Shown here: piece by piece, positions 53,218-64,000 of the stretch
Layout: each line of letters opens with the position of its first letter
Numbering within the stretch: position 1 is the stretch's first letter
Source of the DNA: Janthinobacterium sp. 64
GTDB taxonomy: Bacteria; Pseudomonadota; Gammaproteobacteria; Burkholderiales; Burkholderiaceae_D
Reading direction: 5' to 3'
Assembly: GCF_002813325.1 (NCBI RefSeq)
Contig: NZ_PHUG01000001.1
Span: forward strand, 4,650,001 to 4,714,000
DNA length: 64,000 nt
The notes under the pieces: generated by a model
What the model was told of the DNA's origin: nothing
The model's input: the letters and a program-made list of their open reading frames with translations, nothing else
The model's database searches: none
Translations under genes and position numbers: made by a program

Positions 53218-54647
53218 TGCGCGGCACCCTGACAGAACTGATGCAGGCGTTGGACGGCGCGCAGCTCACGGGCGACGCCGTTTTTGACGGCGTCTCCACC
53301 GACAGCCGCAGCGCCCAATCCGGTTCGCTGTTCGTCGCCCTGCGCGGCGAGAGTTTCGACGCCCACGATTTCCTCGACCAGGTGGCCGCGCGCGGCGTCG
53401 CCGCCGTGGTGGTCGAGCGCCTGCCCGCAGGCTGGGACAGCGCCAGGGTGCCGGCCATCGTGGTGACCGATACATTGGCCGCGCTGGGGCGCATCGCCAA
53501 CCACTGGCGCCGCCGTTTCAATGTACCCGTCATCGGCGTCACCGGCAGCAATGGCAAGACCACCGTCAAGGAGATGATTTCGTCCATCCTGGCGGCGGCC
53601 TTTGGCGAAGAAGCGCGCCTGGCCACGCGCGGCAACCTGAATAATGAAATCGGCGTGCCATTGACGCTGTTCCGCCTGAGCGAGCAGCACAAGGCGGCCG
53701 TGATCGAGATGGGCATGAACCATCCGGGCGAAATCGCCCGCCTGGCCGCGATTGCCGCGCCGACGCTGGCGATGGTCAACAACGCGCAGCGCGAGCATCA
53801 GGAATTCATGCATACGGTGGAAGCCGTGGCGCGCGAGAACGGCGCTGCGCTGGCAGCCCTGGCCGACGGCGGCGTGGCCGTCTTCCCGCATGGCGATGAA
53901 TATACGCCCGTGTGGCGCGAACTGGCCGGCGCGCGCGCCGTCATCACGTTCGGCCTGTCGAAAGAGGCCGACGTGAGCTGCACGCACCGCGCGGCCGAGG
54001 ATTTTGGCAGCGACCTGTTCGTCAGCGTGCGCGCACCGGACGGCAGCGTGCGCCAGTTCTTTGTGGGCTTGCAGGCAGCGGGCGAACACAATGTGCGCAA
54101 TGCGCTGGCGGCCGTCGCATGCGCAATCGGCGCCGGCATCGCGCCAGAACAGATCAAGCAGGGCCTGGAGGCGTTTTCTCCCGTGAATGGCCGCCTGCAG
54201 AAAAAACGTGCCGCCAACGGCGCCACCATCATCGACGACACGTATAACGCCAATCCGGATTCGGCGCGCGCGGCCATCGATGTGCTGGCGCAGGCCGCGG
54301 CACCACGCATCCTGGTGCTGGGCGAGATGGGCGAAGTCGGCACGCAGGGGCAGCAGTTCCACGAAGAGATCGGCGCCTACGCCGCCATCAAAGGCATCGA
54401 ATACGTGCTGGCGACGGGCGGCCTGGCGCGCCATCTGGTGAATGCGGCGCAGGCTGCCGCCAGCCAGGAATCGGGCACGGTCGTGGAGTATTTCGAACAG
54501 TTCGACGGCTTGCTGGCGGCGCTCGATGCGCATTTGTCCGGCCGTTCGGATGCAACAGTATTAATCAAGGGCTCCCGCTTCATGAAAATGGAACGGGCCG
54601 TGCAGCATTTGATTGGTTCAAACAACAATAACAAGGAAGCTCACTAA
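53217..54647 (+). CDS. murF: UDP-MurNAc-tripeptide:D-Ala-D-Ala ligase
   Basis: Adds D-alanyl-D-alanine to the precursor. 476 residues, ATP loop [14 protein letters not shown] near 108-121, and the central [14 protein letters not shown] overlap with murE. GC and codon use as in the cluster. Confidence 0.96.
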   Translation: MRGTLTELMQALDGAQLTGDAVFDGVSTDSRSAQSGSLFVALRGESFDAHDFLDQVAARGVAAVVVERLPAGWDSARVPAIVVTDTLAALGRIANHWRRRFNVPVIGVTGSNGKTTVKEMISSILAAAFGEEARLATRGNLNNEIGVPLTLFRLSEQHKAAVIEMGMNHPGEIARLAAIAAPTLAMVNNAQREHQEFMHTVEAVARENGAALAALADGGVAVFPHGDEYTPVWRELAGARAVITFGLSKEADVSCTHRAAEDFGSDLFVSVRAPDGSVRQFFVGLQAAGEHNVRNALAAVACAIGAGIAPEQIKQGLEAFSPVNGRLQKKRAANGATIIDDTYNANPDSARAAIDVLAQAAAPRILVLGEMGEVGTQGQQFHEEIGAYAAIKGIEYVLATGGLARHLVNAAQAAASQESGTVVEYFEQFDGLLAALDAHLSGRSDATVLIKGSRFMKMERAVQHLIGSNNNNKEAH

Positions 54648-54649
54648 TC

Positions 54650-55825
54650 ATGCTGCTCTGGCTCGCTCATTATTTCCAGGACGACATTGGCCCATTGCGG
54701 GTCTTTAACTTCATCACGTTCCGCGCCGTCTTCGCCACTCTGACGGCGATTTTGATTGGCCTGTGCGCCGGTCCCGCCGTGATCCGCATGCTCACGCGCA
54801 TGAAGGTCGGCCAGGCCGTGCGCACGGACGGCCCGCAGACGCACTTGAAAAAACACGGCACCCCGACCATGGGCGGAGTGCTGATCCTGATCGCCATCGG
54901 CATTTCCACCCTGCTGTGGGCCGACCTGTCGAACCGCTTCATCTGGCCGGTCCTGATCGTCACCCTGGGCTTTGGCGCCGTCGGCTGGGCCGATGACTAC
55001 CGCAAGGTGGTGCACCAGGACCCGGAAGGCATGCGTTCGCGCGAAAAATACTTCTGGCAGTCGCTGATCGGCATCGTCGCCGCCTTTTACCTGGCGTTTT
55101 CGGTTTCCGTGTCGGAACCCGACGCGGGCCACGTGTGGAATCTGATCTACGCCTGGGTGCAGTCCGGCTTCGCCATGGACCTGCCGCCGAAAGCCGACCT
55201 GATCGTGCCCTTCTTTAAAACCATCAGCTATCCGCTGGGCGTGTGGGGCTTCATCGCGCTGACCTATTGCGTCATCGTCGGCACCAGCAACGCCGTCAAT
55301 TTCACCGACGGCCTCGATGGCCTGGCCATCATGCCGACCGTGATGGTGGGCACGGCCCTGGGCCTGTTCGCCTACCTGACGGGTAACGCCACGTATGCGC
55401 GCTACCTGTTCATTCCGCACATTCCGGGCGCCGGCGAACTGGTGATCTTCTGCGGCGCGCTGGCCGGTTCCGGCCTGGCCTTCCTCTGGTATAACACGCA
55501 TCCCGCGAAAGTGTTCATGGGCGACGTGGGCGCGCTGGCACTGGGCGGCGCACTGGGCACCGTGGCCGTCATCGTGCGCCAGGAAATCGTCCTGTTCATC
55601 ATGGGCGGCATCTTCGTCGTCGAAACGCTGTCCGTGATCATCCAGGTCGTCTGGTTCAAGTACACCAAGAAGCGCTATGGCGCCGGCCGCCGCGTCTTCC
55701 TGATGGCGCCCTTGCATCACCATTTTGAACAAAAAGGCTGGAAAGAGACGCAGGTTGTCGTGCGTTTCTGGATCATCACCATGATGCTGGTGCTGCTCGG
55801 CCTGACCACCTTGAAGCTGCGCTGA
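54650..55825 (+). CDS. mraY: Phospho-MurNAc-pentapeptide transferase MraY
   Basis: Transfers the precursor to undecaprenyl phosphate to make lipid I. A ten-helix membrane enzyme, 391 residues, with the conserved [16 protein letters not shown] region near 64-79, the catalytic [13 protein letters not shown] near 215-227 and the C-terminal APLHHHFE. Confidence 0.97.
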   Translation: MLLWLAHYFQDDIGPLRVFNFITFRAVFATLTAILIGLCAGPAVIRMLTRMKVGQAVRTDGPQTHLKKHGTPTMGGVLILIAIGISTLLWADLSNRFIWPVLIVTLGFGAVGWADDYRKVVHQDPEGMRSREKYFWQSLIGIVAAFYLAFSVSVSEPDAGHVWNLIYAWVQSGFAMDLPPKADLIVPFFKTISYPLGVWGFIALTYCVIVGTSNAVNFTDGLDGLAIMPTVMVGTALGLFAYLTGNATYARYLFIPHIPGAGELVIFCGALAGSGLAFLWYNTHPAKVFMGDVGALALGGALGTVAVIVRQEIVLFIMGGIFVVETLSVIIQVVWFKYTKKRYGAGRRVFLMAPLHHHFEQKGWKETQVVVRFWIITMMLVLLGLTTLKLR

Positions 55826-57381
55826 TGATGTACGACGCTAAAACCGCACTGGTACTGGGCCTCGGGGAGTCAGGCCTGGCCATGGCCCTGTGGCTGGCCC
55901 GCAGCGGTGCGACCGTGCGGGTCGCCGACACGCGCGAGGCGCCCGAGCGCCTGGCCGCGCTGCAGGCTGCCGTGCCGCAGGCGCAGTTCATCGCCGGCGC
56001 CTTCACGGCCGAATTGCTCGATGGCGTAGACTTCGTCGCCGTCAGCCCTGGCCTGGCGCCGGGCCGCGAACTGGCGCACATCGCTCCGGCCGCAGTTGAA
56101 AAAAATATCCCCGTGTGGGGCGAGATCGAACTATTCGCCCAAGCGCTGGCCGCGCTCAAGGCGGAACGCGGCTATGCGCCGAAAGTCATCGCCATCACGG
56201 GCACGAATGGCAAGACGACGGTGACCAGCCTGGTGGGCCTGCTGTGCGAGCGCGCGGGATTGCTCACGCGCGTGGCCGGCAATATCAGCCCGGCGGCGCT
56301 CGACGTGCTGCGCGAAGTGCTCGATGCCGAACCTGTGCCCGTCGCCGTTGAAGAAGAGGACGAAGCCGCGCAAGCCGTCGCCAGCACCCTGCCGCAGGCG
56401 TGGATTTTGGAGTTGTCCAGCTTCCAGCTGCACACGACGTTCAGCCTGCAGGCCGATGCGGCCACGGTCTTGAACCTGTCGCAAGACCACCTGGACTGGC
56501 ATGGCGACATGGCCTCCTATGGTGCCGACAAGGCGCGCATCTTCGGCGAGCAGACCGTGCGCATTTTGAACCGCGACGATGCGGCCGTCATGCACATGGC
56601 CGATCCGCTGGCCGAAACCATCACTTTCGGCACGGGCGAACCGGTGGAAGTGGACAGCTTTGGCCTGGTCAACGAGCGCGGCATCTTCTGGCTGGCGCAA
56701 GCCGTGCCCAGCGAAGAAGTGATCGAGAAAAAACGCAGGAAGAACGATCCGGCGCCGGAACCGGTGCCGACGATGGCGAAAAAACTGATGCCGGCCGACG
56801 CGCTGAAAATCCGCGGCCAGCACAATGCCTCGAACGCGCTGGCGGCGCTGGCCCTGTGCCGCGCCATCGGCCTGCCATTCGCGCCGCTGCTGCATGGCTT
56901 GCGCGAATACCAGGGCGAACCGCACCGCGTGGAACTGATCACGGCCGTGGGTGACGTCGAATACTACGACGACAGCAAGGGCACGAACGTGGGTGCGACG
57001 GTAGCCGCCCTGTTTGGACTGGGCAAGGCGTTTGGCGGCGCGGAACAGCGTCTGGTGCTGATCGCCGGCGGCGACGGCAAGGGGCAGGATTTCTCGCCTC
57101 TGGCTGAACCGGTCTCGCGCTATGTGCGCGCCGTGGTGCTGATCGGGCGCGATGCGCCTGCGCTGCGCGCTGCTCTGGAGCCGGCGGGCGTGGACATCGT
57201 CGATTGCAGCACCTTGCCGGAAGCCGTCAAGCGCGCCAGCGGCCTGGCGCTGGCCGGCGATGCCGTGCTGCTGTCGCCCGCCTGCGCCAGCCTGGACATG
57301 TTCAAGAACTATGCGCACCGCGCGCAGGTATTTGTCGACGCCGTGCGCGACATCGCGCTGGAAAACGGACAGGATATCTGA
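55825..57381 (+). CDS. murD: UDP-MurNAc-L-Ala:D-Glu ligase, long form
   Basis: Adds D-glutamate to the precursor. The ATP loop ITGTNGKTT is near 124-132 and the Mur ligase middle motif LSQDHLDWH near 218-226. At 518 residues it is about 60-70 longer than most MurD; the extra is in two acidic or charged inserts at about 164-190 (VEEEDEAAQ) and 293-322 ([15 protein letters not shown]). Catalytic parts are intact. Starts within the mraY stop. Confidence 0.95.
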   Translation: MMYDAKTALVLGLGESGLAMALWLARSGATVRVADTREAPERLAALQAAVPQAQFIAGAFTAELLDGVDFVAVSPGLAPGRELAHIAPAAVEKNIPVWGEIELFAQALAALKAERGYAPKVIAITGTNGKTTVTSLVGLLCERAGLLTRVAGNISPAALDVLREVLDAEPVPVAVEEEDEAAQAVASTLPQAWILELSSFQLHTTFSLQADAATVLNLSQDHLDWHGDMASYGADKARIFGEQTVRILNRDDAAVMHMADPLAETITFGTGEPVEVDSFGLVNERGIFWLAQAVPSEEVIEKKRRKNDPAPEPVPTMAKKLMPADALKIRGQHNASNALAALALCRAIGLPFAPLLHGLREYQGEPHRVELITAVGDVEYYDDSKGTNVGATVAALFGLGKAFGGAEQRLVLIAGGDGKGQDFSPLAEPVSRYVRAVVLIGRDAPALRAALEPAGVDIVDCSTLPEAVKRASGLALAGDAVLLSPACASLDMFKNYAHRAQVFVDAVRDIALENGQDI

Positions 57382-58592
57382 TGGCCTTCCAACTGCCCTT
57401 CAGCTTTGGTTCCGGCTCGGCTGCCAAGCCGCTGGATAGCCGCGCGCGGCAATCGAAGATGATGGACTATGACAAGCCGCTGGTGTGGGTGGTCCTGCTG
57501 CTCATGTTGCTGGGCATGGTGATGGTGTATTCGGCGTCGATTTCGCTGTCGGACGCGCGCAAGTTCGCCGCCTACACGAACAATTACTTTGTCGTGCGCC
57601 AGGCGCTGTTCATCGGCGTGTCGGTGATTGCCGGCGCGCTGGTGTTCCGCATCCCCGTCGCCACCTGGCAAAAGATGGCGCCGTGGCTGTTCATCGGCAC
57701 CCTGGTGCTGCTGGTGATGGTCTTGATACCGGGCCTGGGCGTGTCGGTCAACGGTGGCCGCCGCTGGCTGAACCTGCCGGGCCTGCGGCCGCAGCCGTCC
57801 GAGCTGATGAAGGTGGTGATGGTGCTGTACGCTGCCGACTACACCGTGCGCAAGCAGGAATACATGCACAAGCTGACCAAGGGCTTCATGCCGATGGCGC
57901 TGGCTGTGAGCTTCGTCGGCCTGCTGCTGCTGATGGAGCCCGACCTGGGCGCTTTCGGCGTGATCGTCTGCATCGCCATGGGCATTCTGTTTTTGGGCGG
58001 CGTCAACGCCATCTGGTTCGGCGGCATCGGCGCCATGCTGACGGCGATCTTCGTCACCATCATCGCCTTGTCGAAATTCCGCCGCGAGCGGTTTTTTGCG
58101 TATCTCGATCCGTGGCAGGAAGACAATGCGCTGAACAAAGCCTACCAGCTGACGCATTCCTTGATCGCCTTCGGGCGCGGCGAACTGTTTGGCGTGGGCC
58201 TGGGCGGTAGCGTGGAAAAGCTGCATTACCTGCCCGAAGCGCATACGGACTTCTTGCTGGCCGTGATCGGCGAGGAACTGGGCCTGGTCGGCGTGCTGGT
58301 CGTGATCGGCATGTTCTACTGGATTATCAAGCGGGCGTTCGACATCGGCCGCCAGGCGATCGCCATCGACCAGACCTTTGCGGGCCTGACGGCGAAGGGC
58401 ATCGCCATCTGGATCGGCGTGCAGACCTTCATCAACATGGGCGTGAACCTGGGCCTGCTGCCGACCAAGGGGCTGACCTTGCCCTTGATGAGTTATGGCG
58501 GCACGGGCGTACTGATTAACTGTATCGGCCTGGCGATCCTGCTGCGCATCGACTACGAAAACCGGATCCTGATGCGCGGGGGCCGGCTATGA
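57381..58592 (+). CDS. ftsW: Septal peptidoglycan polymerase FtsW
   Basis: A SEDS glycosyltransferase, 403 residues, with about ten membrane helices that polymerises lipid II at the septum with FtsI. Signatures include [21 protein letters not shown] near 125-145, [13 protein letters not shown], and the C-terminal [13 protein letters not shown]. The ATG is on the last base of the murD stop; the 40-residue N-terminal cytoplasmic lead is Gly/Ser-rich. Confidence 0.96.
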   Translation: MAFQLPFSFGSGSAAKPLDSRARQSKMMDYDKPLVWVVLLLMLLGMVMVYSASISLSDARKFAAYTNNYFVVRQALFIGVSVIAGALVFRIPVATWQKMAPWLFIGTLVLLVMVLIPGLGVSVNGGRRWLNLPGLRPQPSELMKVVMVLYAADYTVRKQEYMHKLTKGFMPMALAVSFVGLLLLMEPDLGAFGVIVCIAMGILFLGGVNAIWFGGIGAMLTAIFVTIIALSKFRRERFFAYLDPWQEDNALNKAYQLTHSLIAFGRGELFGVGLGGSVEKLHYLPEAHTDFLLAVIGEELGLVGVLVVIGMFYWIIKRAFDIGRQAIAIDQTFAGLTAKGIAIWIGVQTFINMGVNLGLLPTKGLTLPLMSYGGTGVLINCIGLAILLRIDYENRILMRGGRL

Positions 58593-59683
58593 ACAACGTG
58601 ACGAACTTGAAAACGACAAAAAGACTGATGATCATGGCGGCCGGCACCGGCGGCCATATTTTCCCGGGCCTGGCGATTGCGCAGACGATGCGCGCGCGCG
58701 GCTGGGAAGTGAGCTGGCTGGGCACGACCCATGGCATGGAGCAGGACCTGGTGCCGAAGAGTGGCATTCCGATGGACGCCATCGCGTTCTCCGGCATGCG
58801 CGGCAAGGGCCTGGCGCACACGCTCAAGGGCGGCTTCAAGATGCTGGCCAGTTTTTTTGCCATCCGCCGTTTCATCGCCAGCCGCAAGCCTGACGTGGTG
58901 ATGGGCATGGGCGGCTACGTCACCGTGCCGGGCGGCCTGATGGCGCGCCTGAAGGGCGTGCCGCTGGTGCTGGTCAATGCCGACGCGGCGCTGCTGTTGT
59001 CGAACAAGACGCTGGTGCCGCTGGCACAGCAGGTGTGCTTCGGCTTTCCCGCCGATTTCGGCAGCGCCGCCGGCAAGGCCGTCGTCACGGGCAATCCCGT
59101 GCGCGCCGAGATCCTCGCCATGGCGCCGCCGGCGTCCCGCTTTGCGGGCCGCAGCGGGCCGCTGCGCATCCTGGTGGTGGGCGGCAGCCTGGGCGCGAAA
59201 GCGCTGAATGACAATCTGCCTGCCGCGCTGGCGCTGATGCCGGAGGGCGAACGTCCGCTGGTGACGCACCAGTCGGGCAAGAAGAATATCGACGCCCTGC
59301 ATGCCGCATATGCGCAGGCGGGCGTGCAAGCCAATGTGGTCGACTTCATCGACGACATGGCCAAAGCGTACACCGAGGCCGACCTGGTGATTTGCCGCGC
59401 AGGCGCGATCACCCTGTCGGAATTGACGGCGGCCGGCGTGGCCAGCGTGCTCGTGCCGCTGGTGGCGTCGACGACCAGCCACCAGCGCGACAACGCGCAA
59501 TGGATGGCGAAACAAGGTGCGGCGATTCATCTGCCGCAGACGGAAATGAGTGCGGCGTCGCTGAGCACATTGCTGGCGTCCTTGACGCGCGATACCTGCC
59601 AGCACATGGCGCAAGCGGCACTGGCAGCAGGCAAGCGCGACGCCAATGAGGCGATCGCACACGTATTGGAAAAACTGGCATGA
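58589..59683 (+). CDS. murG: Lipid II synthase MurG
   Basis: Transfers GlcNAc to lipid I. 364 residues. N-terminal Gly-rich loop [13 protein letters not shown] near 16-28 and the second-domain motif [18 protein letters not shown] near 269-286, both typical of MurG. ATGA overlap with ftsW. Confidence 0.96.
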   Translation: MNNVTNLKTTKRLMIMAAGTGGHIFPGLAIAQTMRARGWEVSWLGTTHGMEQDLVPKSGIPMDAIAFSGMRGKGLAHTLKGGFKMLASFFAIRRFIASRKPDVVMGMGGYVTVPGGLMARLKGVPLVLVNADAALLLSNKTLVPLAQQVCFGFPADFGSAAGKAVVTGNPVRAEILAMAPPASRFAGRSGPLRILVVGGSLGAKALNDNLPAALALMPEGERPLVTHQSGKKNIDALHAAYAQAGVQANVVDFIDDMAKAYTEADLVICRAGAITLSELTAAGVASVLVPLVASTTSHQRDNAQWMAKQGAAIHLPQTEMSAASLSTLLASLTRDTCQHMAQAALAAGKRDANEAIAHVLEKLA

Positions 59684-59693
59684 GGTTAGCTCT

Positions 59694-61097
59694 GTGAAGC
59701 ATAAAGTAAACAATATCCACTTTGTCGGCATCGGCGGCAGCGGCATGAGCGGCATCGCCGAAGTGCTGGTCAACCTGGGCTACAAGGTGTCGGGCTCCGA
59801 CCTGGGCAGCAATGCGGCGACGCAGCGCCTGGCGAGCCTGGGCGCGACCGTCATGCTCGGCCACGCGGCCGAGAACATCGGCGACGCCGATGCGGTGGTG
59901 ACGTCGGGCGCCGTCCCGCAAGACAATCCGGAAGTGGTGGCCGCGCGTGCGCGCAAGATCCCGCTGGTGCCGCGCGCCGTGATGCTCGGTGAATTGATGC
60001 GTTTGAAACGCGGCATCGCGATTGCCGGCACGCACGGCAAGACGACGACGACCAGCCTGGTCGCTTCGGTGCTGGCGCAGGGCGGCCTCGATCCTACTTT
60101 TGTGATCGGCGGCCGTTTGACCAGCGCTGGCGCGAACGCCAAGCTGGGCTCGGGCGACTATCTGGTGGCCGAAGCCGATGAATCGGACGCCTCGTTCCTG
60201 AACCTGACGCCGATGATCGAAGTGATCACGAATATCGACGCCGATCACATGGATACGTACGAACACGATTTCGAAAAGCTCAAGCAGGCGTTCGTGCAGT
60301 TCACGCACCGTCTGCCTTTCTATGGCCGCGCCATGCTGTGCATCGACGATCCGCACGTGCGCGCCATCATCCCGTTCGTGACCAAGCCGGTCACCACCTA
60401 TGGCTTCGCGCAGGACGCCGAAGTGCGCGCCATCAATGCGCGCGCCGTGGGCCTGGAAATGCATTTCACGGTGCTGCAGGAAGGCTATCCTGATCTCGAC
60501 GTGGTGCTGAACCAGCCTGGCATGCACAATGTGCAAAATGCCTGCTCGGCGATCGCCATTGCGCGCGAAATCGGCATCGCCGACAGCGCCACGCAGCAAG
60601 GGCTGGCCGAATTTTCCGGCGTGGGCCGTCGCTTCACGCGCTACGGCGACGTGGCGCTGCCGAACGGCGGCAGCTTCGCCCTGGTCGACGATTTCGGCCA
60701 TCACCCTGTGGAAACGGAAGTGACCCTGGCCGCTGCGCGCGCCGCCTATCCAGGCCGCCGTCTGGTGCTGGCGTTCCAGCCGCACCGTTACAGCCGCACG
60801 CGCGACCTGTTCGAGGATTTCGTGAAAGTGCTCGGTGCGCCCGACGTGCTGCTGCTGTCCGAAGTGTATGCGGCGGGCGAAGCGCCCATCGTCGCCGCCG
60901 ACGGCCGCGCCCTGGCGCATGCGCTGCGCGCGCGCGGCAAGATCGAACCGATTTTCGTCGAGTCCATGCAGGACATGGCCGACACCATCATGAGCGTGGC
61001 GCGCGACGGCGACGTCGTGCTGACCATGGGCGCGGGCTCGATCAGCGGCATCCCGCAACAACTGACAACATATCAATCTCACACTGCAAAGGCCTGA
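59694..61097 (+). CDS. murC: UDP-MurNAc:L-alanine ligase
   Basis: First amino-acid ligase of the pathway. 467 residues. A dinucleotide-like start [14 protein letters not shown] and the ATP loop [15 protein letters not shown] near 110-124. A GTG start at 59694 fits a GAGGT 7 bases upstream; family starts agree. Confidence 0.96.
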   Translation: MKHKVNNIHFVGIGGSGMSGIAEVLVNLGYKVSGSDLGSNAATQRLASLGATVMLGHAAENIGDADAVVTSGAVPQDNPEVVAARARKIPLVPRAVMLGELMRLKRGIAIAGTHGKTTTTSLVASVLAQGGLDPTFVIGGRLTSAGANAKLGSGDYLVAEADESDASFLNLTPMIEVITNIDADHMDTYEHDFEKLKQAFVQFTHRLPFYGRAMLCIDDPHVRAIIPFVTKPVTTYGFAQDAEVRAINARAVGLEMHFTVLQEGYPDLDVVLNQPGMHNVQNACSAIAIAREIGIADSATQQGLAEFSGVGRRFTRYGDVALPNGGSFALVDDFGHHPVETEVTLAAARAAYPGRRLVLAFQPHRYSRTRDLFEDFVKVLGAPDVLLLSEVYAAGEAPIVAADGRALAHALRARGKIEPIFVESMQDMADTIMSVARDGDVVLTMGAGSISGIPQQLTTYQSHTAKA

Positions 61098-61098
61098 C

Positions 61099-62067
<969 letters not shown>

Positions 62068-62068
62068 T

Positions 62069-62881
62069 ATGTGGCATGACGCTAAAAGCCTCAATACGAC
62101 TGCCAACGGCTTGCTGGCCGCGGTTCTGGTCGTGTGCGTGGCGGCCGGCGTCTGGTGGGTGTCGCAGCGTCCCATGTTCGACCTGCGCACGATCAAGGTG
62201 GAAAGCGCGGACGACAAGGGCCTGCGCCACGTGAATTACCTGACCCTGCGCAGCGGCACTTTGGGCCGCATCAAGGGCAATTTTTTCACGACCAATCTGG
62301 AAAGCGTGCGCGGCGTGTTTGAATCGGTGCCTTGGGTGCGCCGCGCCAGCGTGCGGCGCGAGTGGCCGAACCAGCTGATCGTGGCGCTGGAAGAACACGA
62401 AGCGCTGGGCACCTGGGGCGAGGACGGGCGTTTGCTGTCGGTCAAGGGCGATGTGTTTACGGCCAATGTGGCCGAAGCGGAAGACGACCATGAGTTGCCG
62501 GCGTTTGCCGGCCCCGATGGCAGCGAGAAGGAAGTGCTGGCCACCTACGTGCAGCTGGCAAAGTGGTTTGCGCCGCTGAAGATGGTGCCGGAAACCCTGT
62601 CGCTGTCGAGCCGCTATGCGTGGACGGTGAAACTGGATAACGGCATGAGCGTGGCGCTGGGGCGTGAACAGAATCATACGACCCTGAAGGCGCGGGTCGA
62701 CCGGCTGGTGGGCATCTACCCGCAACTGGCGAGCCGGCTGGAAAATATCGACACGATCGATATGCGCTACCAGAATGGCCTGGCGCTCAGTTCCGCCGGC
62801 CTGGTGATACCGGCCGAAGGCAAGGATGGCAAGCCAGTGATGAAGAAGAAAAACAGCAGTCCGCTTAAAAAACCGACTTAA
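62069..62881 (+). CDS. ftsQ: Cell division protein FtsQ
   Basis: A bitopic septal protein, 270 residues: a short cytoplasmic start, one helix near 15-32, a POTRA domain (RTIKVESADDKGLRHVNYLTL), then the FtsQ/DivIB beta domain. Links FtsL/FtsB to the rest of the division machine. The C-terminus is Lys-rich. Confidence 0.95.
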   Translation: MWHDAKSLNTTANGLLAAVLVVCVAAGVWWVSQRPMFDLRTIKVESADDKGLRHVNYLTLRSGTLGRIKGNFFTTNLESVRGVFESVPWVRRASVRREWPNQLIVALEEHEALGTWGEDGRLLSVKGDVFTANVAEAEDDHELPAFAGPDGSEKEVLATYVQLAKWFAPLKMVPETLSLSSRYAWTVKLDNGMSVALGREQNHTTLKARVDRLVGIYPQLASRLENIDTIDMRYQNGLALSSAGLVIPAEGKDGKPVMKKKNSSPLKKPT

Positions 62882-62915
62882 CTTAATAATTTAGCCCATA
62901 CAGTAGGCGACAGAA

Positions 62916-64000
62916 ATGACAAAAGACGCGAAAAACCTGATCGTCGGCCTCGACATCGGCACCTCGAAAGTGGTGGCGGTGGTAGCCGAAGTGATGTCCG
63001 ACGGACGCCACGAAGTGATCGGGCTGGGCCAGCACGAATCGAAGGGCCTGAAAAAGGGCGTGGTGGTCAATATCGAGGCCACGGTGGAATCCATCCAGCG
63101 CGCGCTGGAAGAGGCCGAGCTGATGGCCGACTGCAAGATCCGCAATGTGTACGCGGGCATTGCGGGCAGCCATATCCGCAGCTTCAATTCCAGCGGCATG
63201 GTAGCCATCAAGGACAAGGAAGTGACGGCGACCGACGTGGCGCGCGTCATCGAGACGGCAAAAGCGGTTAACATTCCGACCGATCAGCAATTGCTGCACA
63301 CGGTGCCGCAAGAGTTCATCGTCGACAGCCAGGAAGACGTGCGCGAGCCTATCGGCATGAGCGGCATCCGTCTGGAGGTGAAGGTGCATATCGTCACCGG
63401 CGCCGTGTCGGCAGTGCAGAACATCGTCAAGTGCGTGCGCCGCTGCGGCCTGGAAGTGTCGGACCTGATCCTGCAGCCGATGGCGTCCGCCGATGCGGTG
63501 CTCACGCCCGACGAGAAGGAACTGGGCGTGGTGCTGATCGACATCGGCGGCGGAACGACCGATGTGGCGGTATTCTCCGATGGCGCGATCCGCCATACGG
63601 CAGTCATTCCCATCGCCGGCGACCAGATTACCAACGACATCGCCATGGCCTTGCGTACCCCGACCGCGGAAGCGGAAGAAATCAAGATCCGCTATGGCGT
63701 GGCCAAGCAGGTCCTGGCCGACCCTGGCGAATCGCTGGAAGTGCCTGGCCTGGGCGACCGCGGCCCGCGCAACCTGTCGCGCCAGGCGCTGGCGGCAGTG
63801 ATCGAGCCGCGCGTCGAGGAGCTGTTCGCGATGGTGCACCAGGTGGTGCGCGAATCCGGTTATGAGGGCGTGCTGTCGTCGGGCATCGTGCTCACGGGCG
63901 GCACCTCCATCATGCCCGGCATGGTGGAAATGGCGGAAGATATTTTCCTGAAACCGGCGCGCCTGGGCACGCCCGAGTATCGGGGCCAGCTGGCCGACGT
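62916..64000 (+). CDS. ftsA: Cell division protein FtsA, 3' end outside window
   Basis: An actin-like ATPase that tethers FtsZ to the membrane. The first 361 codons are present: phosphate-1 loop GLDIGTSKVVAVVAEV near 10-25, the 1C domain region, phosphate-2 VLIDIGGGTTDVAVF near 206-220 and the adenosine motif IVLTGGTSIMPGM near 325-337. The C-terminal amphipathic membrane helix lies beyond the window. ftsZ would be expected next. Confidence 0.96.
   Translation, partial: MTKDAKNLIVGLDIGTSKVVAVVAEVMSDGRHEVIGLGQHESKGLKKGVVVNIEATVESIQRALEEAELMADCKIRNVYAGIAGSHIRSFNSSGMVAIKDKEVTATDVARVIETAKAVNIPTDQQLLHTVPQEFIVDSQEDVREPIGMSGIRLEVKVHIVTGAVSAVQNIVKCVRRCGLEVSDLILQPMASADAVLTPDEKELGVVLIDIGGGTTDVAVFSDGAIRHTAVIPIAGDQITNDIAMALRTPTAEAEEIKIRYGVAKQVLADPGESLEVPGLGDRGPRNLSRQALAAVIEPRVEELFAMVHQVVRESGYEGVLSSGIVLTGGTSIMPGMVEMAEDIFLKPARLGTPEYRGQLAD

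Overview
The window is GC-rich chromosomal DNA from a betaproteobacterium, most likely an Oxalobacteraceae member of the Janthinobacterium/Duganella/Massilia type. That placement is an inference from gene content and order: a cta/cox operon with ctaG, DUF2970 and SURF1; the ftsY-ftsE-ftsX-rpoH order; a CIRCE box at rpoH; a classical porin; and a complete mra/dcw division cluster. I see no insertion sequence, prophage, CRISPR array or tRNA. Almost everything looks like stable core chromosome, with a few accessory-looking inserts.

Layout. (1) 1-6064: a four-gene set of a membrane protein (cut by the window edge), a 1225-residue FtsZ/tubulin-superfamily protein with a C-terminal GYF_2-like domain, a zinc-ribbon single-pass membrane protein and a glycine-zipper lipoprotein. 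Together they look like a little-studied envelope-spanning system. (2) 6065-8308: trmL, a comF-like gene and bioC. (3) 8417-17854: the aa3-type cytochrome c oxidase operon (coxB, ctaD, a 38-residue assembly protein, ctaG, DUF2970, ctaE, then surf1, a SCO-like protein, ctaA, ctaB, sco). (4) 17897-22817: an AI-2E family permease, a CNNM/CorC-type protein, an aromatic-acid MFS transporter and an NhaR-like regulator. (5) 22933-26408: a tellurite/stress (Ter) set, DUF475-terD-AIM24-terD-YqaE. (6) 26479-30182: a patatin lipoprotein, a small lipoprotein, and small unknown genes including a GNAT-like protein with a partner.

(7) 30269-34285: ftsY-ftsE-ftsX and rpoH on the minus strand. The rpoH promoter has a CIRCE operator lodged between its -35 and -10 boxes. 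(8) 34450-42516: a MerR-family regulator with a cobalamin-binding domain carrying the CarH/LitR photoreceptor signature. It is divergent from a tightly coupled eight-gene operon (FAD oxidoreductase, DUF1365, CFA-synthase-like methyltransferase, chalcone-isomerase-like protein, MFS, DUF3833 lipoprotein, SDR, SnoaL/NTF2-like). This looks like a light- or oxidant-induced membrane-lipid modification module. (9) 42517-47680: a long non-coding leader, an abundant-type porin, a secreted unknown, a thiamine-diphosphate enzyme and the RNase P RNA gene rnpB. (10) 48124-64000: the mra/dcw cluster mraZ-rsmH-ftsL-ftsI-murE-murF-mraY-murD-ftsW-murG-murC-ddl-ftsQ-ftsA (ftsA cut by the window edge), preceded by four 10-bp-phased MraZ boxes.

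The strongest observations are regulatory DNA whose geometry matches a known regulator (CIRCE inside the rpoH promoter, MraZ boxes, a palindrome behind the lipid-operon promoter), the CarH/LitR-like lipid operon, and the tubulin-like membrane gene set.
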